Below, piece by piece: positions 1 to 9,209 of a DNA stretch of 64,000 nucleotides. The position numbers and the translations under genes were made by a program. The DNA is taken from NCBI GenBank assembly GCA_025769875.1, contig JAGFNK010000068.1:62001-126000 (forward strand), written 5' to 3'. The notes under the pieces were generated by a model that was not told where the DNA came from, made no database searches, and was given only the letters and a program-made list of their open reading frames with translations. Source of the stretch: Russula earlei (lineage: Eukaryota; Basidiomycota; Agaricomycetes; Russulales; Russulaceae). Every line of letters starts with the position of its first letter. Within the stretch, counting starts at the first letter, position 1.

Positions 1-511
1 CGGACTTTACTCGAACGTTCTGGGCGAACGGGACGTGTATTACCAGCTAGACCGGAAAAAAAAAAAGGGGGGGGGGGAAGGCGGATCAGCCAACGGTGGA
101 GACATTTCGTGATATAAGTTTGTATCGGACTTGGTCATCGACGTTAGATTCTGCAAACTTTTCCGTGGACTCGCGCTCGTCCCAAGGCTTCACGGTCTCC
201 TTCGCGTCCTCCGGAATTGTCAAGTTCAAACCGTGCACGCTTCCTCGAAAACCGACGTCAATCAGTCGATGAAAGGGACCGTGCGAGATGGGGCGTGCTC
301 ACTTGTCCCGGTCGATCGCACTGTATAGGTTGTCTATATTGCTTCCCACTATCTGTGATGCATTGGAGTTTTCTTCCGGTTCCATGATGGGCTTCTTGAA
401 TGCCGTTGGTTTGGCAATCGGAAAGGGGTGCACGAGACTTGTCAACTCATTAAAATAAATATATAATAAATTAAAACGACCCGAAACATTTCTTTTTCTC
501 ATCGACCGACG
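1..511. other. Left-edge intergenic region
   Basis: No convincing gene is seen. It holds an A-tract immediately followed by a G-tract near 57-78 and ends in the 5' flank of the uS5m gene, with an AT-rich stretch (about 445-480) just before that start codon. Short open frames here show no family motif. Confidence 0.5.
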
Positions 512-1624
512 ATGAACAGGTTGTTGACAAGAGAGTCAAGCCACTCTCGTGTCTTGGCAAGGTCAACCCGACATTTTCACAGGTCTCATGCCCGTCGCGT
601 ACTCTTACGGGCCTACTCCGATGCCCCTTCCTCACAGGGGCCTCCCCAGACTCCCGCCGAGGGTGCCCCGACATCGGCACCTACCAACGACGGGACCTCC
701 GTGACACCACCACGGCGGTCGAAAAGGCGCAAACGTGCGCCCTCCGAAATGTTCCGCGATCTCCTCCTTCCGGACATCTCCAAACCTAACCCTCTCCTCG
801 ACCTCGCGGACCAGAGGACCATCCCCCCGTCGAAACGTTCCCCGTTCGCGTCCCGCGTGATCGTCCGCAACGACCCGTCCCTGTTCACCCCCGACGCAAT
901 GGCCGAGTGGAAAAGGGGAGGCGGGGCGGCGACGCGGGGGGGGACGGGAACGGAAGGAGGGTCGTCGGAGGAGAAGGTAGAGGTAGAGGAGGAGGAAGAG
1001 GAAGAGTCGCCGGAGAGGGAAGACGGGGACGACGAGCACGCGCCCGTCCTTCCGCTCGGCCGGGAGGAGCGCGAGAGGCTCCACCGTTTCCCCCTCATCA
1101 TGCGGCGCGTGACGCAGCAGACGGGGAAGGGGAAGATACACCGGCGCGGCGTGCTCGTCGTCGTCGGCAACGGCGACGGGCTCGTGGGCTACGGGGAGGC
1201 GAAGCACGACGACGGCGCGCGCGCGGCGAACCGGGCCTTCGCGATGGCGGTGCGGAACATGGACTCCGTCGACCGGTTCGAGGGGCGGACGATATGGACG
1301 GAGATGTCGAGCAAGCTCGGCGCGACGCGCATCATCCTGCGCCCGCGGCCCGTCGGGTTCGGCCTGCACTGCAACCCTAACGTCCACCAGGTCCTGAAGG
1401 CTGCCGGGATCAAGGACATATCCGCCAAAGTCTGGGGCTCTCGCAATCCCCTCAACGTCATAAAGCTGCTGTTCCGCATGCTCCACGCGGGCAATGCGCC
1501 GCTCGCCATGGGTGACGGCATTGGAGGGCCTGGGCGTAAACTCGACAAGGGTTCGGGCGTCCGTGGGAAGCAGGAGATCGAGCGTGAACGGGGCAGGAAG
1601 CTCCTTATCCTAAGGACTCGATGA
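512..1624 (+). CDS. Mitochondrial small-subunit ribosomal protein uS5m (MRPS5)
   Basis: Predicted mitochondrial ribosomal protein of the small subunit, family uS5. The 370-residue frame has no intron. Residues 1-35 are rich in Arg/Ser/His and lack acidic residues after the first few, as expected of a mitochondrial targeting peptide. Residues 40-190 are low complexity, including an acidic run (EEEEEEES) near 160. The conserved S5 fold begins near residue 197 with RRVTQQTGKGKIHRRGVLVV, continues with GDGLVGYGEAKHDDG, and the C-terminal domain contains ATRIILRPRPVGFGL and a KVWGSRNPLNVIKLLFRML helix. Double-stranded-RNA-binding-like N domain and S5 C domain are therefore both present, and the length suits fungal homologues. 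The start is the first ATG preceding the basic presequence. Converges with the kinase gene on the other strand. The large antisense frames over it are shadows of its GC-rich codons. Confidence 0.93.
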   Translation: MNRLLTRESSHSRVLARSTRHFHRSHARRVLLRAYSDAPSSQGPPQTPAEGAPTSAPTNDGTSVTPPRRSKRRKRAPSEMFRDLLLPDISKPNPLLDLADQRTIPPSKRSPFASRVIVRNDPSLFTPDAMAEWKRGGGAATRGGTGTEGGSSEEKVEVEEEEEEESPEREDGDDEHAPVLPLGREERERLHRFPLIMRRVTQQTGKGKIHRRGVLVVVGNGDGLVGYGEAKHDDGARAANRAFAMAVRNMDSVDRFEGRTIWTEMSSKLGATRIILRPRPVGFGLHCNPNVHQVLKAAGIKDISAKVWGSRNPLNVIKLLFRMLHAGNAPLAMGDGIGGPGRKLDKGSGVRGKQEIERERGRKLLILRTR

Positions 1625-1967
1625 TCGAATCCATCTGGGCATGTTTTTCGCCTTTGTGCCTTATCACATCCTACTCTTCACCTGCTGCCGTCCGTAAAGG
1701 TCGGACGTCCAGGGTAGAATGCATTCCCCGTGCTTGTCATAAAACAATGATGATACATAATACATAGATGGCTTGGGAGGTTTGTTTTCTATCGTGATGC
1801 GATGTTGAGAGGGAAAGAAGAAAAAAAAAAAAAATATGAAGACAAAATGATTCAGTGGTCTGTGGATATAAAAAAGTTGTTGCTCGAGGGAGGGGTTGGC
1901 ACATGATTAAGGACGAAAGCCGAATTGATAAATAGGGTGTTGAATAACGAGTTGCACGCGCGGCGAT

Positions 1968-4183
1968 CTACGCTGCGGGGGCGGCGAAAAGTTTGCTCGA
2001 GAAAAGCCAGTCTCGTGCGGATCGTAAGGGTTGACGATGACGCCGGCGTCCACGGGTGTGCTCCTGTGCTGGACTGGACTGATGTGCCAATTCGGCGAAT
2101 GCCGATTTTGGGTGCGGGGAGCTCGCGAAGGGGGAAAAGGCGTGGGGAGAGGCGGGGGCAGAGCGCCCTGCCGCGGGAACGGGAACGGGAACGGACGGGA
2201 TGGGAGAAGGGTGGCGGGGGGGGAACGCGAATTTGATGGGATTGAAGAAACTTGAGGACCGCGGCTTCCTCCGGCCGTGGGCAGGTGGGGAGGAGGGGGA
2301 CTGAAACGGCGTGGTGGTCGCGGGGGATGACTTGAGGGGCACGAGCGGAAAGGGGAGCCGCGTACCATGCACTTGCGGTTGCGGCATCGGCGTCACCGTG
2401 TAGAAGTCCGGCCAGGGCTTGCCGCTGACAGGCGAGTGACCGATCATCGTGAGCTCCGGCTCGGTGGTGGGGCTGAAGTCCATCGAGGACACGTTAACGA
2501 GATCTGACTCGGTGCGAGTACGCTGATCGAAGGTCGAGGCGCGCGCCCAGCTCATCGAGTCGCGGAAACGCTCCTCGTCCTCGTAAAAGCTGCTGATCCC
2601 CACCTCGAACGCAGACGGTGCCACGAAAGTGGGCTTGGACACAGAGACCGAACTTTGGAGGAGGAAATACGAGTGTGCAATGGGACTTTCTAGTGCCGTG
2701 TGCATCGTGGCGGACTCTGCGGAGCGCATGACGATGCTTTCCTCGTAAAGATCGCTCTCAGTAGAAGCGGAAAGATGCTGAGGCTTGAGACGATCGGAAC
2801 ATTCGACGAACGTTGACTCCTCGTCTCCTTGCGTGGAGACGTACGGGCCCGACAAAGCTGGAGAGTAGTACATCGAGAATGAGGACGAGGGCGTCCGCTG
2901 ATCGTCGTAAGTAAGAAAACTTGCAGAGCCCTGCGACGGTGTGTCGGTACGAAGGCCCGAGTCTGCGCCCCAGGTTGCTCCTGACGCCGGGTAGGGCACC
3001 CATGAACTGTTGTCGTCTCGCGATGGTACAGCGAAAACCATATCGGTGCTAGAGTCGGTGCTAGAGTCGGTGCTCCAACCAGATCTGGGTTCCTGCTGTT
3101 GTTGTGGTTGTTGCTGCTGGTGCTGGTCATCCTCGTGTTGTGGCATGTCGAAGCTATCGTCTTCGGGCTGGGATCCGCCAGTGATGTCGATACCGGCCTC
3201 CCAAGAGCACCGGGCCATGCTACCCTCGAACACGACATCGTCTGCGTAGAATGTTGATACACATTTGATCGCGCGGCGCAGTTCAGTGATGCTGATGCGA
3301 TTACGCCAATTGATGTCCAGTGTCCGCAGAAGAATCTCGTTCACCTCGGCCGAAATGGGAAGGACGCTTGGTAAGAAGTTCACGGGGTCTTGCAGGTACG
3401 CCTGGAACGTAGGATCCGAGGACGAGGCTGATTTCCACGGGTTGCGCCCAGTAATAAGATTGAGAAGAATGATACCGAGAGACCATATGTCATTGAAGGG
3501 CGGTGAGTACGTCCCACTGGGTGCGAAGCTTCCACCTTGACATTCTTGAGTTTGCGTTAGTACGTCTTGATGAGATACAAAGAGACGGACAATGACGTAC
3601 CAGGACTCATGTGGTACACGCTGCCGGTCCGGAACTCCTCGCTGACTTTCTCAGTGGTGGCCAGTCCAAAATCCGTGATCGCGAGCCGCAGGCCCCCGTC
3701 AAAGCAAAGCACATTCTCCGGCTTGAGGTCACGATGATAGATGCCCAAAGAGTGGCAATAATTGACGGCGTCGAGGAGCTGAAGGAAAACATTCTTGATC
3801 AGATTATCGTGGCCCAAATATCGACGCTTGTGTAGAATCTGGCCGAAGAGATCCCCGTCAGGGCAAAAATCCATGACAATAAAGGTGTAGTCATCCTCCT
3901 CAATGACCCGATGGAGGGTAACAACATTCGGGTGCGTCGATGCAAGCTGGTGAAGGGTAATCTCCTGCAAATGAAGGCGTCTTTGTCGGACGGCGTTCCG
4001 TGTTGGCGTGTGAAGAAGGCATTTGACGGCGTAGGACGATGTATTATGGACAGTAGAGCGCACGTCGATCGCACGATAAACGACGCCGTAGCCACCATAA
4101 CCCAAGACGCTTACGAGCTCGAGGTTTCCGTTGTCGATAAGAGTGCCAACAGCGGGGGGACGAGGAAGGTGGTTGGACGACAT
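1968..4183 (-). CDS. Ran1/Ksp1-like serine/threonine protein kinase
   Basis: Two exons, 4183-3601 and 3544-1968, separated by a 56-nt intron with GTACGT donor and TACTAAC branch site, give 719 residues. The kinase domain fills about residues 18-300: glycine loop GYGGYGVVYRA, VAIK-type lysine in SYAVKCL, catalytic loop YHRDLKPENVL, DFG in ITDFGLAT, and the activation end GSVYHMSPECQGG formed across the splice junction. SPECQG and the NPW segment are typical of the Ran1/Pat1, Sks1, Vhs1 and Ksp1 group, nutrient- and meiosis-linked kinases in yeasts. The C-terminal ~400 residues are low complexity: Gln-rich (QQQQPQQQQ), a triple STDS repeat, and Ser/Pro-rich stretches. They look disordered and regulatory. 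Substrates cannot be inferred. The minus-strand frame stays open to a stop at 1968 without need for further introns, although a late intron cannot be excluded. Confidence 0.88.
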
Positions 4184-4494
4184 ATGGCCGGGCTGGGTCT
4201 GTAAGACCTCCTAGAAGTGTCTTCAGAAGAGGGGAGAGGGGAACCTTCCGGTGAGAGGAAAAACGGATGAGGAGTCGGGGGAGTGATGAAAGAAAGAACT
4301 GAAGGTCTGGTACTTTTACGTGGGCAGTGGGCCAAGCCGCGCGGGACCGGGACGACTGCGGCGTGTGCTACATGCAACATGAGCCAACCACGTTTTGCTC
4401 TGGCACAAGTGTTCTATTGGATCTAGACTGCAGGATCTGAACTATAATTGAGAACCCGGGCGTTTAGAGGTGCCAGATCCACCTTAGGAGTGGT

Positions 4495-5193
4495 TCAGGC
4501 ACGGCACATCCCTCCGCCGTGGCTGGCAAAATACATCCCCCTGTGTGAAGATCGGTTAGTCACACACAGTTCCCTGAGGAATTGCGAGTCATGCCTCGAG
4601 GATTCCGAAGGCTGTGTGAGGAGTCGGCCTACAAGACGTGTCTTCGTTGTGTCATCATCAAGACGATGAGAAATAATTTTTGACTTGGCCTCGGAGGCTG
4701 AGGTAAGGGCTTCAGTGCGGAAACCCAGATGGAGACTACAGTGGATGTATCCGCTTGACATGACTTCGATCGTACCCTTGGGAGTGTGACTCAACTTGGC
4801 CTGAGCGAAGCGGATTAGGTTGTTGGCTCCGATCAGTGGACAGGGCAGGGCACCCTGAAACTTTTGTGTAATGAACTGGAGCTTGCCTTTGACGTCAGTA
4901 ACATGGTTGACGGTGGTCAGCCCGAGTGCGGAGGCAGCCCGCGCCATTGTCTTGCACGTGACGTGAACGCGTGGCACGCGTCGAGGTATTTCCCAAAAAA
5001 GAGATAGACCAGTTGTTCGGAGTTTGAACGAGCCGAGTTGTGTTAAAGAGCCGAGCCTGGCCGTGTCCATCCTCACCTCCTCGTCGTGTTCGTTCACATC
5101 GCGTGTGCCATCGTTCTTCCCTCGCCCCGTTTTCGGGCACCGCCTCTTCTCCTTCATTTTCTCACTCTTCTGCCCTTCCTTAACACGCGCCAC
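4495..5193 (-). CDS. Doubtful 232-residue hypothetical frame
   Basis: An uninterrupted minus-strand frame lies in the gap between the kinase and the KEN-box gene. I recognise no domain. It is Lys/Arg-rich at its N-terminus and has no clear signal peptide or helix pattern. It overlaps the probable promoter and 5' UTR of the plus-strand gene that starts at 5244, including the TATA-poor, pyrimidine-rich stretch 5100-5240. That makes a chance frame the more likely explanation. Kept only because of its length. Confidence 0.15.
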   Translation of the reverse strand: MARVKEGQKSEKMKEKRRCPKTGRGKNDGTRDVNEHDEEVRMDTARLGSLTQLGSFKLRTTGLSLFWEIPRRVPRVHVTCKTMARAASALGLTTVNHVTDVKGKLQFITQKFQGALPCPLIGANNLIRFAQAKLSHTPKGTIEVMSSGYIHCSLHLGFRTEALTSASEAKSKIISHRLDDDTTKTRLVGRLLTQPSESSRHDSQFLRELCVTNRSSHRGMYFASHGGGMCRA

Positions 5194-5243
5194 TCACGTC
5201 AACTTCACGAACCGACTATCCCACAACCATCTACCAACGTAAC

Positions 5244-6074
5244 ATGACTGCCAGGTCGTTTGTAGTCTTTCAAGATATCCCAGCCGAGCCCTTGCCCACT
5301 ATCAGGGCTGACGTATCTCAGTCACCTTCCGTGCCTCTTATCGGACCTTCCATCCTTGTCCTTTCCCCTACCCCCGTGACCACTGCTGAGAAAGAGAACT
5401 TTCATCCCTTAACTGGCGCCCGCGCCGGTGCACCTACCGATTCTCAAACAAAGAAGCGCAAGAATGGCATTCTCGCCACCAAATTACACGTCCCTCCGAC
5501 TACCAAGAAGACGCGGGACTTGGCTGTAGTGGGCACGATTCGGAAGACAAACACGCTCTCCTCGTCCCGATCTTCAAACAGCGGCAAGGTTGCCAGCTTC
5601 AGGGGCGCCAGATCTCTCCAAAGTTGAGGAGGCCGTCGAACCTGGGCAGCTCTGTCACGACAAGGTCACGCAAGCTGAAGTTGACTCCAAATGCTATGCC
5701 CTCACCGTTTCTCCTCTCGCCGACGTCTCACACGCATTCGATCAAGTATCCATTTCCCCTACCGAATCACGACCCTACACCTCTCGTATACTTACTCCCA
5801 AGGTAAACCCCTCACTCTTATCGTTGTTTCGATCTATGACACATTTCGACAGAAGACGAGCCTTAGCGGAGAGAGAGGAAGTTCACCACGGATGCCCGTG
5901 GTGGGCTCGTCCTCACCCAAAAAGGCTGACATCGCTAGTGAAGAGGCTTTCTTCTCGACCCCAGAACGGAAACAGATTTACGCCGCTTTTACCTTCACTT
6001 CTCCTTCACCATCGGCCAAGCGCTTCGTTGCCCCCCACCTCGACATTTTTGGAGACATCAGATTCGATCCTTAA
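5244..6074 (+). CDS. KEN-box containing basic protein, unknown function
   Basis: Three exons give 239 residues: 5244-5588, 5650-5802 and 5853-6074. The second intron (GTAAAC...GACAG) is clear. The first (GTTGCC...GGGCAG, 61 nt) is inferred because the frame must change between the two coding stretches, and its ends are less certain. The N-terminus begins MTARSFVVFQD. Near residue 51 lies EKENFHPLTG, a KEN box of the kind recognised by the anaphase-promoting complex. A basic KKRKNG patch follows, then Ser/Pro-rich sequence, and the C-terminus carries STPERKQIYAAFTF followed by SPSPSAKRF, which looks conserved and phosphorylatable. The pattern (KEN box, basic patch, SP/TP sites) suggests a cell-cycle-regulated nuclear protein. 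Securin-like or other APC/C substrates are possible, but I see no diagnostic domain. Confidence 0.65.
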
Positions 6075-6947
6075 CCCTCGTGCTCATGAATCGTAACTAA
6101 TACCCCTGACGCTTAAGGCCACTCAATGATCGCAAGACCACTCACACTTTCGTCGTACCGGATGCCCGCTTTATTTCTCTCGGAATGGAACTACGTCGCA
6201 TACTACTGTGCTGCATTGCGTTCTCACGTTATTCTACTCTTTCCCCCTCCCTCACTGACCCAGCCCGGAGCACTCATTTATTTATTCTCATCTTGTGTCT
6301 ACACCCACCCCACACCCTTTTCTCTAAAGTCTTGTTTTATCGCTTCATCACATGCAACACGTATCCATTTTCGCATCGACGGCGTGTGTGCCTTAAGGAT
6401 TCGCCTTTGTCGTCGTCGCTGCGTTCGCGCTCCTTCCGGAATTGCGTCGACGAGAGAAGGAACTATGGAGCCCAATCCAAAATAGGAAGGTGAGTAGGTT
6501 CATTTATCTCGGCCTTGTCGAGCGACGAAGGCTTGCCTGCGTGGTATTCCCACGATTCAGCTTCGGTGCAGAAATTTTCGACGATGGGATGGTCCGACAC
6601 CGTCGTCGAATACCATGGCTCTCAGCGGGATCATAACCAAGCTTGAAGTTTCCTACGACAATTCATCGACCCAGTCTCAATCCTGCTCTCCGTATCAGTC
6701 ACTCAGCCCCTTATCGCCCTTCTTTCCGAATTAACTCCCAATCATAGAGTGAGAACCTGTTGCCGGTCGTATCCGAGAAACAGACATAGGGTTCCACCAC
6801 TTGGTACGCGCACTGTTGACTCGTTGGTGGACAATAGGACTTATCCATCCCATGAATTCAGCTGGATAGTGGATAGCTCCAACGTCAATACGTGCGTCTG
6901 ACTCGCTGAAGACATCGCTTTTGCCTATTCCGATGAATGACGGATGA
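6075..6947. other. Intergenic, possibly decayed 5' part of the permease
   Basis: Pyrimidine-rich spacer after the KEN-box gene, followed by sequence that probably carried the N-terminus of the permease pseudogene. No NCS1 motif can be read here with confidence. Confidence 0.4.
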
Positions 6948-9062
6948 TTGTCAATTGATACAGCTCGGCCTTCATGGTGGTACGCACGGCTCTGTGCCTC
7001 GATCGGATTTGGCATAGTCGCGCCGTTCATCGTGGCAAATGGCCATCCTAGAGCAATCTTTCATATGACATTCGCCGTTGTTTCTCGCTCCTCTTTTGGT
7101 ATCTGGGACAGCTTGCGGTGCGTGTTTAACGGGGGGGGGCGGCATGGTAAGTCATATTATACGATCATTCATTATGGAAGCATATCCCGACTCGGATACC
7201 CGGGGACTGAGTGTCCCTTTTAGCGTCTGGCAAATTGTCCACCTCTCAGTATCCGCGGGGACTACATGAAGGTAGTGTTACGATTGATACGGCCAAGCGT
7301 GAACGACATCCATCCGTTTCTGAACATATGAGATGTGGAGTGGGAATAAGCGATGAATTGATGGCTTATCCTGGCCCAATCCTTGCAGAGAACTCGATGC
7401 CCGCTATATGTGTTTCTTCCTTTTTTGGCTCATCTCTCTACTAGCAATCTGGTTTCCCTATCCACAAAATGTCAGTTCGCCCTGAGTCCTCCCGTAACGC
7501 ATTCTCAATTGCCCCCCCCCCCCCCCCCATCCTCCCCGATCCACATTGTGATTGACACTAGTCAGCACCTTTTCACCCTCAAGGCCATCATCGCGCCAAC
7601 CGCCGGGAGACGATCTTCATAGATGCATCGTGCGAGCCAATGGCGTGGTTCCAATCATCTACCAGCGTTCCACGTTGCATCACGGAAGCGATCTCAGTTG
7701 GGCTATGCTCTTCAGCCTGATGTCCTGCATCAATCGTCTGGCGACCCTCGTCATGTACGTACGCCCCGCTTCCATCTTTGGAAAACAGACGTCCGTCCTG
7801 CTCGCCTTTCAGCAATTTGCTGACTTGCATGTGCATGTGCATCGATCGCCCACGCACCTACGCACGCGCTATAGCAACGCGCCGGATTTTACTTTCCGCG
7901 CGAGCTGCCATCCGTTCACTACTGTCCTCCAACAGCTCCTCGCTATCCCAATCACGTTTTCCATCGTGAGCTCCTCCCCGCAGGTCATCTTCCGCGAACC
8001 TGTGTGGTCTCCGGTTGAGCTGTTGGACCGGTTTCTTGACGACGACCCATCCCACGCTACACGTTTCTGTGTACGTCCAGGTTGGAGCGGTCTCGATCAC
8101 GATTCCTGTCATGTCCGCAGTTGACCGCCCCCGACCGGTGTGGTTCATTTCGACCGTGTTCATCACTGCAGATGTATGATAGGTGTTCTTCGTCCAGCTA
8201 CCAGCGACGATGCCCAACGCTCATCACCCCAACGCAATACCTGATGACTCGGGTGGGCCCCCTTTACGCTTCAGCCCCATGGAGGCACCAGGGAGCACCA
8301 ACGTCTCCACCAGCTCCATCTCAGCCGCGACCTCGCCGCTCTGTTTCATCGTTTCATCGTGCGTACAAGCACGCGCACGAACACGGGTGTACAAGACCCC
8401 GTTGCCCCTCCGCCGATTGTTATTCACCCGCGCGCAGAACATTCGCAGGGGAGGCTATGTAGCGGCGATTGTGAGGCTCTGCGTCCTTCCGTGGAACCCA
8501 CTCAAGAACAGCAGTCGCTTCGCCCCGTATCTCTCCGCCGCCCACTCCGTCTTCCTGAGCTCGATTGCGGGCGTGGTGGCTCGCGGCTCGATTAGCCCCC
8601 CCTCCTTCCCCCCTCCATTTATCCCCTCTCCCCCCCTCTCCCCCCCTCCTCTTCGAAATGTGCTGTGATCTAGAAGAGGCCCGACCCACCCGTCGTTGGT
8701 CGGTGTGCCAGAGGAAAGGGAAGGGGCCACTGCAGCGTTTCAGACCTGCACGGCCCCAGCGGCGACGGCAGGAACTATTGGTTCTTATCTTCGTCCGCTG
8801 CGTAGCGCGTCGCGTACGTGGTCGGCTTCCTCCTCGACGCTGTCGGCTTCGTGGGCGGCGGTAGATGTCTCTTCTCTTCTCGCTTCGTCTACCGTGGGGC
8901 CGACCGCACATGCGTCGATGATGATGATGATGATGATGCACGACGATAACACGCGGTCGGCCGCACCGTTTCCCTGGCCGCCATGCGCACATCTACGAAC
9001 TGGCCTTCTTCGCCGGGTTCGGCGTGTGCTCGATCGTGTATTATGGGCACCACATGGCGGTC
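6948..9062 (+). pseudogene. NCS1-family nucleobase/allantoin permease pseudogene
   Basis: Fragments of a 12-helix NCS1 transporter (FUR4/DAL4 family) appear in the right order but in different plus-strand frames. About 6993-7125 has VVSRSSFGIWDS. About 7409-7480 has FFLFWLISLLAIWFPYPQ. About 7570-7606 has FTLKAIIAPTAG. About 7885 has NAPDFT. 7969-8076 has EPVWSPVELLDRFLDDDPSH. About 8294-8345 is a worn copy of the GTNxxANSxxAGCDLTALF motif. About 8440-8578 has NIRRGGYVAAIV and VLPWNPLKNSSRF, then FLSSIAGV. About 8989-9060 has HIYELAFFAGFGV and IVYYGHHMA. Long C-tracts (7506-7530, 9077-9098), frame changes and missing segments rule out a working protein even if normal short introns are allowed. 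In yeasts this family imports uracil, allantoin, thiamine or related compounds at the plasma membrane; which one this copy carried cannot be told. Confidence 0.85.
8917..8940 (+). repeat. (ATG)n microsatellite
   Basis: Eight-unit run of GAT/ATG trinucleotides inside the decayed permease sequence, consistent with relaxed selection. Confidence 0.8.
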
Positions 9063-9067
9063 CCTCC

Positions 9068-9076
<9 letters not shown>

Positions 9077-9098
<22 letters not shown>
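9077..9098. repeat. Long C homopolymer
   Basis: Uninterrupted tract of about twenty cytosines between the permease remnant and the 3' end of the PFK-2 gene. Length is likely to be unreliable in sequencing. Confidence 0.8.
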
Positions 9099-9209
9099 CT
9101 ATGAGTTAACAAAATATCATTTGGTGGAGGAAGAGATGATGCGACGAGGCGATCGAGCTACGGAGAGCAGTTCCCCCCCCAACACAGTTGAACGATTTAG
9201 ACAGCGAAG

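Noticed and set aside
613..1486. Long antisense and alternate-frame open frames over the uS5m gene
   Set aside because: They are rich in Arg/Gly/Pro and exist only because of high GC; the plus-strand frame has the conserved S5 motifs.
1925..2368. Plus- and minus-strand frames over the kinase C-terminus
   Set aside because: They are shadows of the low-complexity tail; no motif or start context.
5581..5630. Frameshift in the KEN-box gene
   Set aside because: A normal 61-nt GT-CAG intron (5589-5649) restores the frame, so no mutation is needed.
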